The position numbers and the translations under genes were made by a program. From contig CM056995.1 in the NCBI GenBank assembly GCA_029891345.1, forward strand, positions 84,073,895 to 84,137,894: a DNA stretch of 64,000 nt. The letters are read 5' to 3'. The notes under the pieces were generated by a model. That model saw nothing but the letters and a program-made list of their open reading frames with translations. It did no database searches and was not told the DNA's origin. Each line of letters starts with the position of its first letter. The first letter of the stretch is position 1. The DNA is from Dryococelus australis (taxonomy: Eukaryota > Arthropoda > Insecta > Phasmatodea > Phasmatidae). Positions 22,082 to 34,534 of the stretch are shown in pieces.

Positions 22082-24423
22082 AGACTTGCCAACTTTTAAA
22101 GTTTCCAATCAGTAAAATGGATAAAAACTATGAAAATACGCGTGAACTGCCAGCGGCGATTTCACAAGCACTAATTTTTCGTAACATTCACGCATAATTT
22201 CAAGTAATAAAATTTCCACAAATTCACAGTGAAAATTTAATATAATTCAATATTAGTTCAGTGTTTCAGACCAGAAACTATGATTTCCCCTAGAGAAGAC
22301 TTATACATCATCAAAATGTGTTTGCTTAGTATGACGTGTAAAGTAAAAATATAGCAAACTTATTCCTTGTCTTGGGTGAAATATACATTAATTTAAGATA
22401 ACTTCCATGCCATATTTATTTTCACATTTATATTATTAATATGCTTGCCATAAAAGTATTAAAAATTCACTTAGTAATATACAAAATTTGTATTCTGCAA
22501 TGATTTAAATTTAAAATGAACATTTAAAACTTGTATATAAAAAATGTGCATATACTCACATGTAAAGTTTTGAACTAAGAAAGCTTACAAATTTAATTTA
22601 GAAAACAAGCATTCCTTTTTTTTTTTTTTTTTCTGGATTAAGTCAGATAGAGGAAATGAGGGAATTGTTTATTGCCGGATAAAAAACAATAGGAATTCTA
22701 CTGCTACCTGTTTGTAGTTTTGTGTTGGTCATTTTCACAGATTGTACACACACAAAACATGTAAAATAAATATGAAATACCGGTTGTAAACAGAAATGGC
22801 ATGTAAAAAATCAAAATATGTACTTGCATCCAGAATACCGAACATAAGATAACTAAATTTTGAGATATCTAGAAACGTAGCACGACCGCAATGCATCCTT
22901 TTTAAACAGCTGTTCTGTCTACGAAGAAAACAATGAGTGTAAATAAATGCTGTGATCAATGTAGGTTACCATTCCAACCTACCTTGTTTTTGTTATAGCA
23001 AAGTCATACTTCTGGGGGTCTGTTAATTTTATTGACAGCGGATTGGATGGGGTTGGGAGAGCCTTTTTAGTTTGTCTTTCATGAGACGGTGTTGTTTTGC
23101 ACGTCTTCTTACGAGACTAATCATTTTTAATTATACACTCTTTAAATGGAAGGAACTTTGCTTGTTATGTTGTAAATTAGTGATTTGATAGGTATTAGTT
23201 GTGACGTCGACAGTCACTGGTTTAGCAATTGTGGCAATGCATTATTACATTAACAGTGAAAAACATTTTTATCTAAACGTAATGTTTCAAAAGGTCGTAA
23301 TATTTCTGAAAATATCACTGGAATGCTATGAATATGTTAATAAATAAGAAAATAATAAATTATGCAATAATGACTTTGAAAAGATTTTGTTGCACAACAT
23401 ACAAACATAGCAAAACACATACTTGCGTTTTAAAACATGCTTAGTGTATTTTATGTACAATTATTTGTTTAAAAATCATTTTACGTATGCAGCATGTTTT
23501 TAAAGTAAAAACAAACATGGCACTGATTTTGTCATTTTATATTTCTGCTAACATCTGCTAGATACAAAACACAAAATACGAAATGACCAAATACGTCATC
23601 ATTTTGTTAAACAAAATCTGCCAATTCAGCTACGGCCTCAAATTATTATGTAACCTGTCACTTTTAACCTAAATAAAACACGATAAATATGTAGTTAGTA
23701 CCAATCCGAATATTAAATATGCTTGAGACGTAAATATTTTTGGTGAAGTTAGTTTTCGATACAGTAAACGTGTTATTTTTACACAGCAAAACAGATCTGA
23801 AATAATATTTATCTACACAAGTACATTTCAAACATTTTAATAACAGTTTCAAAATACGTTATTTACAACACACACTGACTTACTGTTTGTAATTCCTATT
23901 TGCAACTCGCACGTACATTTCAAACATTTTAATAATAGTTTCAAAATACGTTATTTACAATACACACTGACTTACTGTTTGTAATTCCTATTTGAAACTC
24001 CTGAATACACGTTTTGCTACAATTCTTACTACACGTTTCACTGCCATCGATACAAATGAATTAGCTGAATCATTAAATAAATACGAGATTTCACCGGCTT
24101 TCCGAAACTAGTCGCTGCAGAATGAAAACACTGTTGCTTTGCTTCATGACAATTGGGAAAATGGCAGACCAAGCCGTTCTCATGTCGATAATGTAACATT
24201 TCACGCATCAAACAAACGTATCTATAGGCACATCGCAATACTCAATACTTTTTATATGTCCTGATATTGAGGTATCGAAGAATCTCTTATGTAAATAATA
24301 TTCACTCCAAAAAATTTTACAATATCGGAATTCGGAAAAAAAAATCAAGGCGTTTCCGTAAAACCGTAAAAAGGGTATTATTTCCGTAGATTTTACAGAA
24401 AAATTGTACATATTGGTAAGTCT
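22082..24423. mobile_element. hAT-like element, non-coding (copy 1)
   Basis: The left terminus AGACTTGCCAAC and the complemented right terminus AGACTTACCAAT are inverted repeats. The flanks CCCATAAC (22074-22081) and GCCATAAC (24424-24431) match at 7 of 8 positions, as expected for a hAT 8-bp target duplication. No transposase was recognised. About 1.7 kb of it (22082-23795) is present in inverted orientation at 33380-34534. It contains a 92-bp tandem duplication and a T tract at about 22617-22633. Confidence 0.65.
23821..24002 (+). repeat. tandem duplication, 92-bp unit
   Basis: The unit beginning GTACATTTCAAACATTTTAA at 23821 is repeated from 23913 with about four mismatches. It lies within the hAT-like element and is absent from the inverted partial copy. 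Confidence 0.9.
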
Positions 24424-24431
24424 GCCATAAC

Positions 24432-25089
24432 GTTTGTTCAATTCAGCCAGCCACTTCAATAGTTTTTGAACACCATGTGAATGCAAAACATGGATAATTG
24501 ACAACTGAAGTTATCAATATTATTGTTTATATACTGCAGTAGTTTTTCGTGTTGTCTTGACTACTCTTATTCGTTTTAAGTTTTCACTGCCCTCGTAGGT
24601 TGGCAACAATGAGAACAACTCACACAATCTCCGGCACTATCCAGTAATCTATAACCTTGTTACTGTAAACAAAATTTGGAGTAAGAGATGTGGCAGTATT
24701 TTGACGGGCGTGATTATTGTTAGAAATGGGTTTGATTGTATGGTTTGAAACAGCTTGGCAAAAATTGTGGCAACTGTAAGCAAGCTCTTGAAATTGGCCA
24801 AAATTTAATGTTTTAAGTTGTTTTTAATTATATCTTTAGGGTGTTTGTTCTAACACACAGACACATTTTGTTGTGTACAATATTTCTTGGGTGTAAAATT
24901 CAAATCATCCATTGTTTTCCACAAACCTTGTAAATGTATTTTAAGTACCAAATTTTATCGTGGTTGTGCAGTGTATTGCATCACTCAGTCAGACATAGTT
25001 GCACTTTCACACAATCCTGTTTCAAATGTTTGATTTTATTTATCAGCAGTTTCTGAATCATTTACAAAGATGTGATATGTTATTCACTG
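24432..25089. other. intergenic, nothing recognised
   Basis: AT-rich, no conserved frame or repeat structure seen. Confidence 0.5.
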
Positions 25090-27345
25090 CAGTTGTATTG
25101 GGGACAGGAGAGTGTCAGATGAGGTCGAGAGCGACCATAAGATGATCCTGTTCACCATATGTATGGATGGTAAGGCAAAGTACAGACCTGGAAAAACCCA
25201 GTTTGTAACAGCTAAGGCAAACTGGTCCCTCTGCGACAGAGTGCTGCTGAGTGGTTTGATGGGTTATTGCAGGAACTCGGCGAACATAGATTTGGATGGA
25301 AGAGCACAAAATTTGGTAAGGGTTATAATGGAGCCTTGTGAGGAAGCAATTCCTCGGGTCACCAGAAAAATGCCCCATCATCCCTACTGGGATGATGAAT
25401 TGAAAGTTCTCTGAAAAGAAATGAAATATCTCTGGAAAAAGTTCAAAAGAACACACCAGCCAGAAAGAAGACAGATTCGTTGAGCAGTACAATGTCGCAA
25501 GACCTGTGTACAAGCTCAAACTAAGAAAGAAAAGACAACAGGCCTGGAGAGAATTTGTCACAGATAGGGGAAATTAAGACCCTTTGGGTCTGGTCTTTCC
25601 AATGGTGACAGGAAAGGTCAAGAGCTCAGAGGAGCTTCCAGCGCTTGAGGCTCATGGACATCTTTTGCAGCCCTTTAAACAGATCACTAGGCACATGATG
25701 GATATTCTGTTGCATGATACAAGGATTAGGGAAACTGAGTACCACCTCCAGATAAGAGCCATGAGAGATATGGCTATGAACTTGGAGGAAACAGCACCCT
25801 TCTCTGTGGAAGAGTTAAATGGTATTGTCCAAAAGACAAAACTTAAGAAAGCCCCAGGAATGGACGGACTAACAGGGGAAATACTCCTCCAATCATATCC
25901 AAGGATACGGGAAGAAATGCTGGCACTGTTTAGTGACTGCCTGAGAATGGATAAGTTCCCTGAAGTGTGGAAGTAAGGCCTTCTTATAGTGATCTGGGGG
26001 GGGGGGGGGGTGTTAACTTGAGAAAAGCAAAATCATATAGACTGATTATGCTCTTGTCGGTACGTAATGGGAGAGATGCCAGAGTGTCTAATCTCCAGGA
26101 GGTTGCTGGAATACCTTCACGTTGTTCAAGGTATTCACTCAAAGCAGTATGGGACGTCATGAAGGGCAAGAGCACGAAAATTGCAGTCCTGGACATGGTT
26201 AATCAAGTAAGATCTTACAATCAGACATACGTGCTAGCGATATCCTTGGATATCTCGAGGGCGTTTGATAATGCATGGTGGCTGCAGATTCTGTGGCAGC
26301 TGCGCTTGTTGGAGTGCCCTGGGAATATCTACGAGATGATAGTGTTTCCTGGCAGACAGGACATATGTCCTAGAAATGGGAACACACAGGGAGAAGGTGC
26401 TGTCCAAGGGCTGCCCACAAGGGTTGGTCCTTGGACCGATACTTTGGGATGTGATCTTTGAGGGACTGTTAAGCCTGGACCTCCTGCATAGTTTATGGAT
26501 ATGCACATTCCTGGACTAGGAGTGAGCATGACGAGAAAGTAGAAAGTGCCCTAACAAGAATAGATCAATGGGCCAAGAATTTCAAGTTGGAGTTCTCCGT
26601 CGAGAAGATGAATCCTATCTTATTGAAGGGTAACTTAAACCGAAATCTTGTAGTCTGGTTTAAGAACAGGATAGTGAAGAGGGTACAGGAGATGAAGTAC
26701 CTTGGCATAATATTCAAATCCCGTCTTGCGTTCCATGGTCACGTGCGCTATGCAGCAAACAAGGATGTGGTGATGTTTTAGATGCTGAGAGGTGTGGTCC
26801 CTGCAAACTGGTGTCTTGGCTGCCAGATGTTGAAATTGATGTACAGGTAAGTTTTCCTTCCTATTCTTACGTACGCGTGTAGGGTGTGGTAGCCCGAGGC
26901 GGAGAGAGTCCTTGGACAACAGTGATTAATCAGTGCACAGTGAGAAGCACTGTTGGGGGGGTCACAAAAGCCTACAGGACAACTTCCAACGAGGGCTTGC
27001 AAGTAATTGCCGCAGAAGTCCCACTAGACCTCTTAGTGGTGGAAAGAGGTGAAATTGCCAGGAGGAAATAAAGGCAAGAAGAGAAGCCACCATGAGAATG
27101 TGGCAACCTATATGGGATAAGGGAAGTACTACATACTCATTCTTTCCTGATGTCTTGGAGAGTGCATATGGGGAAATGGCTGGTAATAGGTAAATGCGCA
27201 GATTCAGGGAGAAATTTTAATGGGCCTGGTTATCCACCCATACTGTGTGGCGTGTCTGACACTCCAGCCCATGCAGTGGAGTGCCCCAAGATAGAGGACC
27301 TATGCATAGAATTTGAGGGGAAGCATGAACCTCTTTGATTCGAGG
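25090..27345 (+). pseudogene. R1-clade LINE, 5'-truncated and frameshifted
   Basis: The 5' end starts inside the endonuclease-RT linker (VSDEVESDHKMI, then AIPRVTRKMPHHPYWDDE, 25110-25410). Next come LKKAPGMDGLTGEIL (25840-25890) and FPEVWK. A deletion joins this to a palm block containing SLDISRAFDNAWW (26243-26281) and KGCPQG-like sequence in a shifted frame (about 26407-26425). The thumb block shows KYLGIIF (26694-26715). Then AYRTTSNEGLQVIAAEVPLDLLVVERGE (26970-27055) and a C-terminal Cys/His motif (C-GVSDTPAHAVECP, 27246-27290). This order and the AYRT/PLDL words are typical of R1-type elements. Frames change at least four times, TAG interrupts at 26779, and the YADD box is not found. 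A 15-base G tract interrupts it at 25996-26010. Confidence 0.88.
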
Positions 27346-27435
27346 ACATGCTCAGGGACAGGAACCTGGTGCTAAAGCCGGCCCTACATGATACCCATTT
27401 TCTGCTAGCATTTATGCTCCCATGTAGGTTACAAT

Positions 27436-27460
27436 CCAGCCCCCCTCTGTAGGGGGCTGG
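27436..27460. repeat. GC-rich hairpin near the R1 3' end
   Basis: CCAGCCCCC (27436-27444) pairs perfectly with GGGGGCTGG (27452-27460) over a 7-base loop. Just upstream CCTACATG and CATGTAGG form a second, looser hairpin (about 27381-27428). They may belong to the LINE 3' untranslated region or to a small MITE. Confidence 0.5.
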
Positions 27461-29340
27461 CTTTGGGTATAACAGCTTTTGTGCCCGTGGACATGCCCAA
27501 AACGTTAATAGAACACGTTCTAAGATGGCAGACACCAGTGTCTGTAAAACGTGTTTATGTACAAAATGAAACTTAATGTATGCATAAGTAATGGGAAATG
27601 TTTAAATTAACTCCCATGTTCATAATAAACAATAAACATAACTTTTAAAATATGTAACAACTACGGATTATTCTCTTTATATCGGGTGTTTCTTAATTAA
27701 ACCAACAAACTTAGTGAGGTGATTCCTTATTTAAAAATAAGTAAAAAATATATAGGACACCTAAAATGAATATTAAGGGAGTAATAAGCCCTTGAAAAGT
27801 GAGATAGTGAAATGTATTTTTGCAATATATCGGAAACAAAGTGAAATGAAATTACAATTCTCCGATCATTATTCTATGTTAAAAGGATCTTTAACTTAAG
27901 AGTAAATTCACATTAGTAGTTTTCCCTGTACAGGAAATTACAGGGGTGGCCACCCTATTTTTCCTGACAACTCTTCCACAGTCGGGATTTTCGAACATTT
28001 GAGGACAAATTATTGAGCCGTATGGCCTAAGGAACAAATGTTGTCCTCGTCACAACTGCCCAGGACTCGCTGTTTATGTGTAAAATGCACACAAAGATTT
28101 GTCTGCAGCGATTCAGTGCCTAGCACAGAGATAATACTACCTACATTATTTGCGTACAAATTGCTGCGTGTCCACTGCACAGATGGCTGCCTTTTTTTAA
28201 TTGGTGACAGTTTGTATGTATTATTTGTATGTTTGAATGGTCTTTCTGCAAATCGTAAATGAAGTAAAATGGAATTTCAATTCTTCAAATAATGTGTTAT
28301 GTGACCGCAAACGTCAACCTACGAGAAAATCTGTATTAATGCCACTCTTCGCCCTGCAAATGATAATAGGGGCGAAGAGTGGCCTCTTGTTGCATACAAA
28401 GTTTTTGCAGTCAGGAATTGTGAACATGTGATGCTCTTTTATTTAGCAATAACGCGTTAAAATAATCTAAAAACGCCTGAATCATCATTGGCTGTTCCCA
28501 ACCATTGCCGAAGAATAACTGCATAAAGTACACAGCTACGAAATACCGCAGCTGGGTGTATAGGCAACACACAGTTCACCGGAGACTATCGGAAGTCACG
28601 TGGTATACTATGCTAACATATGATCACAAACTATCATGTTGGTGGGTTAATAAATGAATTAATCATGTGAGCTGAGCGTGACTGGTATCCCAGGTGTAGT
28701 CAGTTAACCGTTTCTCCGAATATTCACGATAGCAGTCTTGTTGCACAGGACGGACACTCATGGCTTATTTTGTAAATAATAACTAGACTACGTATGTATT
28801 AGCCAGTACCTTCCTCATATGTTATCATTTGCGAAGACACGTCTGTATCTCTAGTTTACGAATGACTCCGACCAGTGACGTGAATACTAGGTATTCGGTA
28901 CATTAGTGAGACACAATCTAATGTAATACATGTACTAAATGCTCATTGAAATTAGCACATTAAGCCATATGTGTAAATGGAGTCCAGACATGGAATTCGA
29001 CGACAGGTTCAGTGCAACGGTTAGGTGTGGAAGCGTCTGAAAGTAGGCAACACATTTACACTGAGCTGTACGGGTGCACATTGCCATTCTGGTGCCCCAA
29101 ATACAGATGGCACAACTGTGCACATTATGCCTGACATCCTCTGTTCATATTCCTCTGCGCAGACCTACCGCATGCTCTGTGCAAAAGTAAACAGTGCCAT
29201 TCAAACTATTCTACCATAGTGGTATGTTTACGTAGTGGTGTTGGTTCTGGTTGTTTTGTTTTTAATACAGTGAATATCATCTCTGTAGACAATTATTCAG
29301 TGAACGTTTAAACAATACCTGTTTATTCTTATCATGAACA
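27461..29340. other. intergenic with palindromes
   Basis: No gene recognised. It holds a 12-bp perfect palindrome GGGTGGCCACCC (27944-27955), a 14-bp-stem hairpin (28341-28383) and weak collinear similarity between about 27836-28010 and 28250-28435. It may be the 5' portion of the mariner-like element that follows, but no terminal repeats were confirmed. Confidence 0.4.
28341..28383. repeat. perfect 14-bp-stem hairpin
   Basis: GCCACTCTTCGCCC (28341-28354) and GGGCGAAGAGTGGC (28370-28383) are exact complements with a 15-base loop. The sequence is GC-rich compared with its surroundings. Confidence 0.8.
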
Positions 29341-30369
29341 GGCGGACATGGTATTCATGTATGGGCGTGCCAATGGTGTTGGTAGACTGCCTAAGCAGTT
29401 GTATGAGGACGCATTCCCAGACAGAGCATAGCCACACCATCAAATGTTTTCTGTGTTGTTTCGCCGACTTGCTAGGACGGACATATTGAAAGCGAATACT
29501 TTTGAATGAGGGTGACCCAAAAGACTTTGCACTCCTCTTCTGGAAGAGTGCATCCTCGAGCACATTCACTATGATCCAGGTGTCAGCACCAGGCATGAGG
29601 CTGCTACATTACCTGTAAGTCACACAACAGTGTGGAAGGTACTCCATCAGCAGCTCCTGTACCATTACCAACGAATGCAGGCTATCGCGCCTGGTGATCA
29701 CCCAGCCCGAATGACTTTCTGCCTGTGGTTCATTCAACAAAATGCCACCTCAGCCTTTGCTTCGTCACTTCTGTTTACAGACGAGGGTAGGTTTGGGAAG
29801 GATGGTATCACTAACTTCTACAACAATCATTAGTGGGCAGACAACAATCCATGTGCTACAATCAATGGTCAACATCAGCGAAAAATTCGACTAAATGTGT
29901 GTGATTGTCTGGTAGGGCCACATGTGTTTGCCACCACGGAAACAGGTGAAGTCTATTGGGTATTTCTCGCCACTGTTTTGCCATAACTGTTAAGAGGACG
30001 TGCCTTTGGATGTACGCGCAAGGATGTGGTTCATACACGATGGTGCTCCAGCACATTTTCGTCATTCTGTTCGAGTTCTGGTGGATGAAACATTTCATGG
30101 CAGGTAGATTGATCAATTGGGGCCTGTTGCATGGCCGCCTCGCTGACCCGACCTCAACTCTTTAGACTTTAATTTGTGGGGACACGTTAAGTGTCTTTTG
30201 TATGCTGCTCTGATTGCAAATGCAGAGGTGTTGCACCAGCACATTTTAGAAGCTTGTGAAACTATTTGCACGCAACATGGGATATTCAGATGTGTATGCA
30301 GGTCCATGATCAGACGTATTCATGCATGTGTAGCTGCACATGGTGGCCATTTTGAACATTTGTTGTGAT
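29341..30369 (+). pseudogene. mariner-type transposase pseudogene (DUF4817-like N-terminus)
   Basis: The N-terminal helix-turn-helix block reads ADMVFMYGRANG...LYEDAFPDR (29342-29428), as in many insect mariner-like transposases. Catalytic Asp candidates are FTDEGRF (Asp at 29780-29782), IHDGAPAHF (30039-30041) and LDFNLWGHVK (30165-30167), the D,D,D order of the IS630/Tc1/mariner superfamily. The first lies in frame 2 and the other two in frame 3, so at least one frameshift separates them. Several in-frame stops are present (for example after DR near 29429 and at 29833). The C-terminus continues to a stop at 30366. Terminal inverted repeats were not identified. Confidence 0.85.
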
Positions 30370-32640
30370 GTTTGCCTACATAACCTGTCAGCATTGTAGC
30401 AAGTGTCATTGGGTTTGACATGTGTAACATAATGCACAATAAATAAACATGAAAACCTTAATTACATATATGTCTCACGTTTGATTTTCAGGTTGTCCCA
30501 CTATCCCCTTGGCAGCAGGCTAGGCATCTGCATTAACCCTGGTGTTTTTACCCATTAGGTAGGTAGACAACTGCTATAACAACAAAATATGAGCTTTGAG
30601 ACTGGTAAAGTATTAACTGTGGCCACCTTTACATATTTGTGTGACGGGTGAAATATGAGCTTGATCAGCCGGTAGCAGCAGGTGACTGGCGGGACATCGG
30701 GTGAGGATGACGCCGGCTAAGAGCCAGTGCTCACGTGTCACATGTTCCGCACGTGCGCAAAGAGGCCAATAATTTTGAACTTTCATATAATTGTTATTTT
30801 GTGTAAAATGTGTTGTATAGTTTTTGCAGTGTTTAATATGTCTTAAAATGTTAAAGTGTTTGTACTATTTGTTTGGTTAGTTAAATTCAAAGTGCCCGCT
30901 GCACTGAGATTAAGAACACTTAATATTCAGCATGAACGCTATCATAAAGAGACACTAAAATAATATTGAAATGCATAAGAAAATTCTAGAAATGAAAAAC
31001 AAAATTTTTAATTTAATTTGTGCCATTTTATTTTCTATATAAAATATTTCACTCAGCATGCATAGCTCTTCTGCGAACCCCGTAGGCAACCATGGTAGGT
31101 CCGAGCGATGCTTGTATCTGGACAGTCTGTCGAGGAGAGCTGGCGAGGTAAGACACTGTCACGTGCACACTACAACTATTGTTCACTGATTTAGGTTTCC
31201 ATAGTCAATTTAGTTTACCTGTTAACCTTTGCATGCGTATGTTTTTGCCAGACATTTTCCCCAGCATTATGCTTCCGCTTTATTAATCTCTTGCGCCATT
31301 TTTAACTTAATTGAGGAGAAAGATGTCGGAGAGGTCACGTGACCCGCACATTTTGAATCAGGCACCATCTGCCTATATTTATGGCATTTCATTGTAACTT
31401 CTGCATTATTGCCGCACTCAATTTTAAGAGCTTTATTTGTATGTATGCATTTGAGGGTAATTTTTGTGTTTGAAAATTTATGTCAACATCACATATAACC
31501 ACATGGTCGACTGAAGCCAAGTCTTTGTATTCACCATCATTGCATTTCAAGAGCTTATTTATGTACCATCGTATGTGCAATAATTTATTTCAGGATTCAA
31601 TGTATTTTCCATGTAAATTTATGCTTTTTGTACTTGACCACTCTAATTGCAAAGAGAATCACTTTCTCGACAAGAATGATATTTTATCTGAATTTAGTTT
31701 GTAGTTTCCACGCAGAAATATTGTAATTTCACCTGCACCACGTGGTCCACTATGAACTTCATCCAGCGGCATCCGTGACTGCTAAGCTTGTTTTTACACG
31801 TGTGTGTTTATTGTGAATATTCATCTCGTGTCCCATCTTATTTCATGAATCATTCAAGGGTATATGTAATTTTGTAGCCAATGTACGGTGCAATTATTCC
31901 CGTCCTAGCCAGTTCTGTGTATAGGCCATCACCACACTATCCACATGCTGGAGGGCGAGTCCACATGAGTTTGTGTTAGTGATGCCGAGTAGTCACATGT
32001 GTTAATATGTATTAAGAGTTTTAGTTTGTAATCCACCACGACCTGTCTTTAGGGAAAAACCGTCAGTCCACCCTAGCGGCTGTCGGCCCTCTTCCCTTGT
32101 GAAGGCTGTGCTTTCACGCACCTTAATGAGATCATCCATCTAGGCGTGCGCTAGATTAATTACGGGCCGGAGAACACCCAAGCGGAATTGGCTAGTCGTG
32201 ACCGAGATAATCATTTCATTGGCATGTTGTGGTGTATGATTAATTTTGATAAAAATCTACAGTGAACTTAATTCTTTTATTCAGTAGGGACAGTGTCCTA
32301 GCCACGTGTTTTATCCATTGTTTATTTTCATTGATGTTTATTAAAAGTTTAGTATTGCCTACGTGTTTGTAAGTACGCACTGGTGAGATGGACACACAGA
32401 ACCCACAACATCCCTGAGTTTCAATAGTGTGGTGATTAGGCAGCACCGCTGGTGCCCAAATTACCTGTAAGTGTTTGTGTTATCGTTCATCTCGTCTCTC
32501 ACCCGACGGCATCAAGGTTAGAAAACATAGGTAGTGTTCATAGCAGGCCGAAGGTGTGAGGGCACGTCAGTGATGAACTAAGTGTCCTCCCAGTGCAACA
32601 CTTATGCTGTTGTGAATATTCAGGGGAATGGTTAACTGAC
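30370..32640. other. intergenic, nothing firmly recognised
   Basis: Locally GC-richer islands (about 30640-30790, 31060-31170, 32040-32210) look like old repeat-derived sequence but match nothing I can name. AATAAATAAA at about 30438-30450 could be the tail signal of the mariner-like element. Confidence 0.4.
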
Positions 32641-32889
32641 TACACATGGATACCATTCACACCCTTCCCCACCCTCCCCCAAAATAAAGGAAAACATTAC
32701 TGGGGTGTGGAGTGGTAGTCGTAACATGCCCGGAGATGTTTAAAGGGATGTGTAGGGGAAGAGTCTAGACGAGTGCTGTGCCGGGAGGGGGGGGGGGGGA
32801 AGAACGGAAGAGGCAACAGTTTCTTTTTTAGAGAAGGGTAGTGTGACATTCCACCATAGCAAAAGAAAAAAAAAAAGACCAGCATGTCA

Positions 32890-33110
32890 CTGCCTAGAAG
32901 AAAAAAGAAAGGCCGCTCACAGCAGTTGACGTTTCTCTTTTAACAACTTGCACTGTATAAAAGAAGCCAAAAAAAAAAGAGGGGGGGGGGGGCAGCAGGC
33001 TGCCCATGGCAGCTTGATGTGTCTCATTTAACGACTGGCACTGCAAAAAAAAAAAGGGGGGAGGAGAGCAGGCCGACCATGGCAGTTAACTTTTATCTTT
33101 TAATGATCAT
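32890..33110 (+). repeat. imperfect tandem repeats of about 70-80 bp with poly-A/poly-G cores
   Basis: Three diverged units share 'GGCAG(C/T)T...TTT-ATCTTTTAA(C/T)GA...GCACTG' followed by a run of A and then a run of G (A tracts near 32968-32977 and 33044-33055, G tract 32981-32992). The pattern suggests repeated slippage of a unit ending in A(n)G(n). Confidence 0.65.
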
Positions 33111-33284
33111 AAGGTTAATGTGACCTTACAGAATGCCACAATGTTTTGGCTTGTAGCCCTGAGTTTTTAATAAAAATATTTTCCAAATATATCACAATCA
33201 CCACAAATTAAATTAAAAGAATAATTGTTACACACTAACAAGGCATCACAAATTATTGGTGCAACTTTAGGAAAACTAAATTTA

Positions 33285-33305
33285 CCCCCCCCCCCCCCCC
33301 CCCCC
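33285..33305. repeat. 21-base poly-C tract
   Basis: The longest of nine G/C homopolymer tracts of at least 12 bases in this window. It sits 75 bases from the broken end of the partial hAT-like copy. Confidence 0.95.
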
Positions 33306-33379
33306 AAGTTCAGTCTGGCGCTCTTGCAGGAAGTGTGCAGCTGGCTGCCGCCACTGCGGCGCAGACAGTAGCGGTTCTG

Positions 33380-34534
33380 TTTTGCAGTGTAAAAATAACA
33401 TGTTTATTGTATGGAAAACTAACTTCGCCAAAAATATTTACGTCCTATGTTAAATAGGAAAGTAGTACCAATTCAAATATTAATCTAGTTTTATTTCTGT
33501 AAGGTTAAATGTAATAATTTGAATGTTTCTTTCATACGAGCAAATTTTAGTTTCTTCCATTAAAACAGTAAGTAATTAATAATGGTAGTCTCGTAAGATG
33601 AAGTGAGTGAAGAGGTTTTGACGATTCTTAACATCAGTCTTGAGAGCCGATTCTCGTAAGAGGAGGTACAAGACAACACCGTCTCATGAAATACGTTAAC
33701 CTAGTCTCTCCCAGCCCCATCCAATCCACTGGCAATAAAATTAATGGTGCCCTAGCAGTATAACTTTGCCTAACAAATACAAGGTAGGTTGGGATGGTAA
33801 CCTACATTGATCATAGCATTTGTTTACAATAGACTCATTGTTTTCTTCATAGACAGAGCAGATGTTTCGCAATGATACCGGCATTTCATACTTATTTTTT
33901 TGTGTGTACTTACAATCTGAAAACGACCAATGCAAAACAACAGAATAATAAATTTATCTTTCTTCAGGTAGCCGAAAAATTGCGACTGCCATTTTTTATC
34001 TGGTGTAAATAATTCCCACATTTACTCAATCTGCCTTAATCCAGAAAAAAATGTAATGCTTGTTTTTGTAAATAAAAATTTGTTAGCTTTCTTAGTTCGA
34101 AAATTGACATGCGAGTATTGCTAATTTTAAAATTTATATAATTGTAGGATAGGGATTTTGTATAATAGAAAGTGAATTTTTAATACTTTTATGGTAAGCA
34201 CATTAATACTATAAAATGTGAATATAAGCAGGGCATGGAAGTTATCTCAAATTAATGTATATTTCAGCCAAGGCAAGGTACAAGTATATTTTTTGCTTTG
34301 CATGATGCTAAGCAAACACATTTCCATGATGTATAAGTCTTCTGTAGGGGAAATGAAATTTTCTGGTCTGACACACTGAACAAATGTTAGATTATATTCC
34401 ATTTTCATTGTGAAATTATGTGACATTAAGTGTGAATGTTAAGGAAAATTAGTGTATATGAAATGCGGACAGTTTACGCATGTTTTAATAATTTTTTATC
34501 CATTTTACTGATTGGAAACTTTAAAAGTTGGCAA
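33380..34534. mobile_element. hAT-like element, partial inverted copy (copy 2)
   Basis: The reverse complement matches 22082-23795 with substitutions and gaps, including the terminus (GTTGGCAATCT at 34524-34534). Shared landmarks include the block with GACGTAAATATTTTTGG (33436-33452 complemented) and the CTCGTAAGA...ACACCGTCTCATGA block (33590-33690). About 600 bases of copy 1 are missing at the inner end, so this copy is truncated. Confidence 0.7.

Noticed and set aside
25115-25561. 148-residue open frame, minus strand
   Set aside because: Antisense shadow of the R1 LINE linker region.
31091-31147. ATG with a good start context running into a GTAAGA donor
   Set aside because: No protein resemblance or downstream exon. 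The surrounding sequence looks repeat-derived, and one weak donor is not enough.
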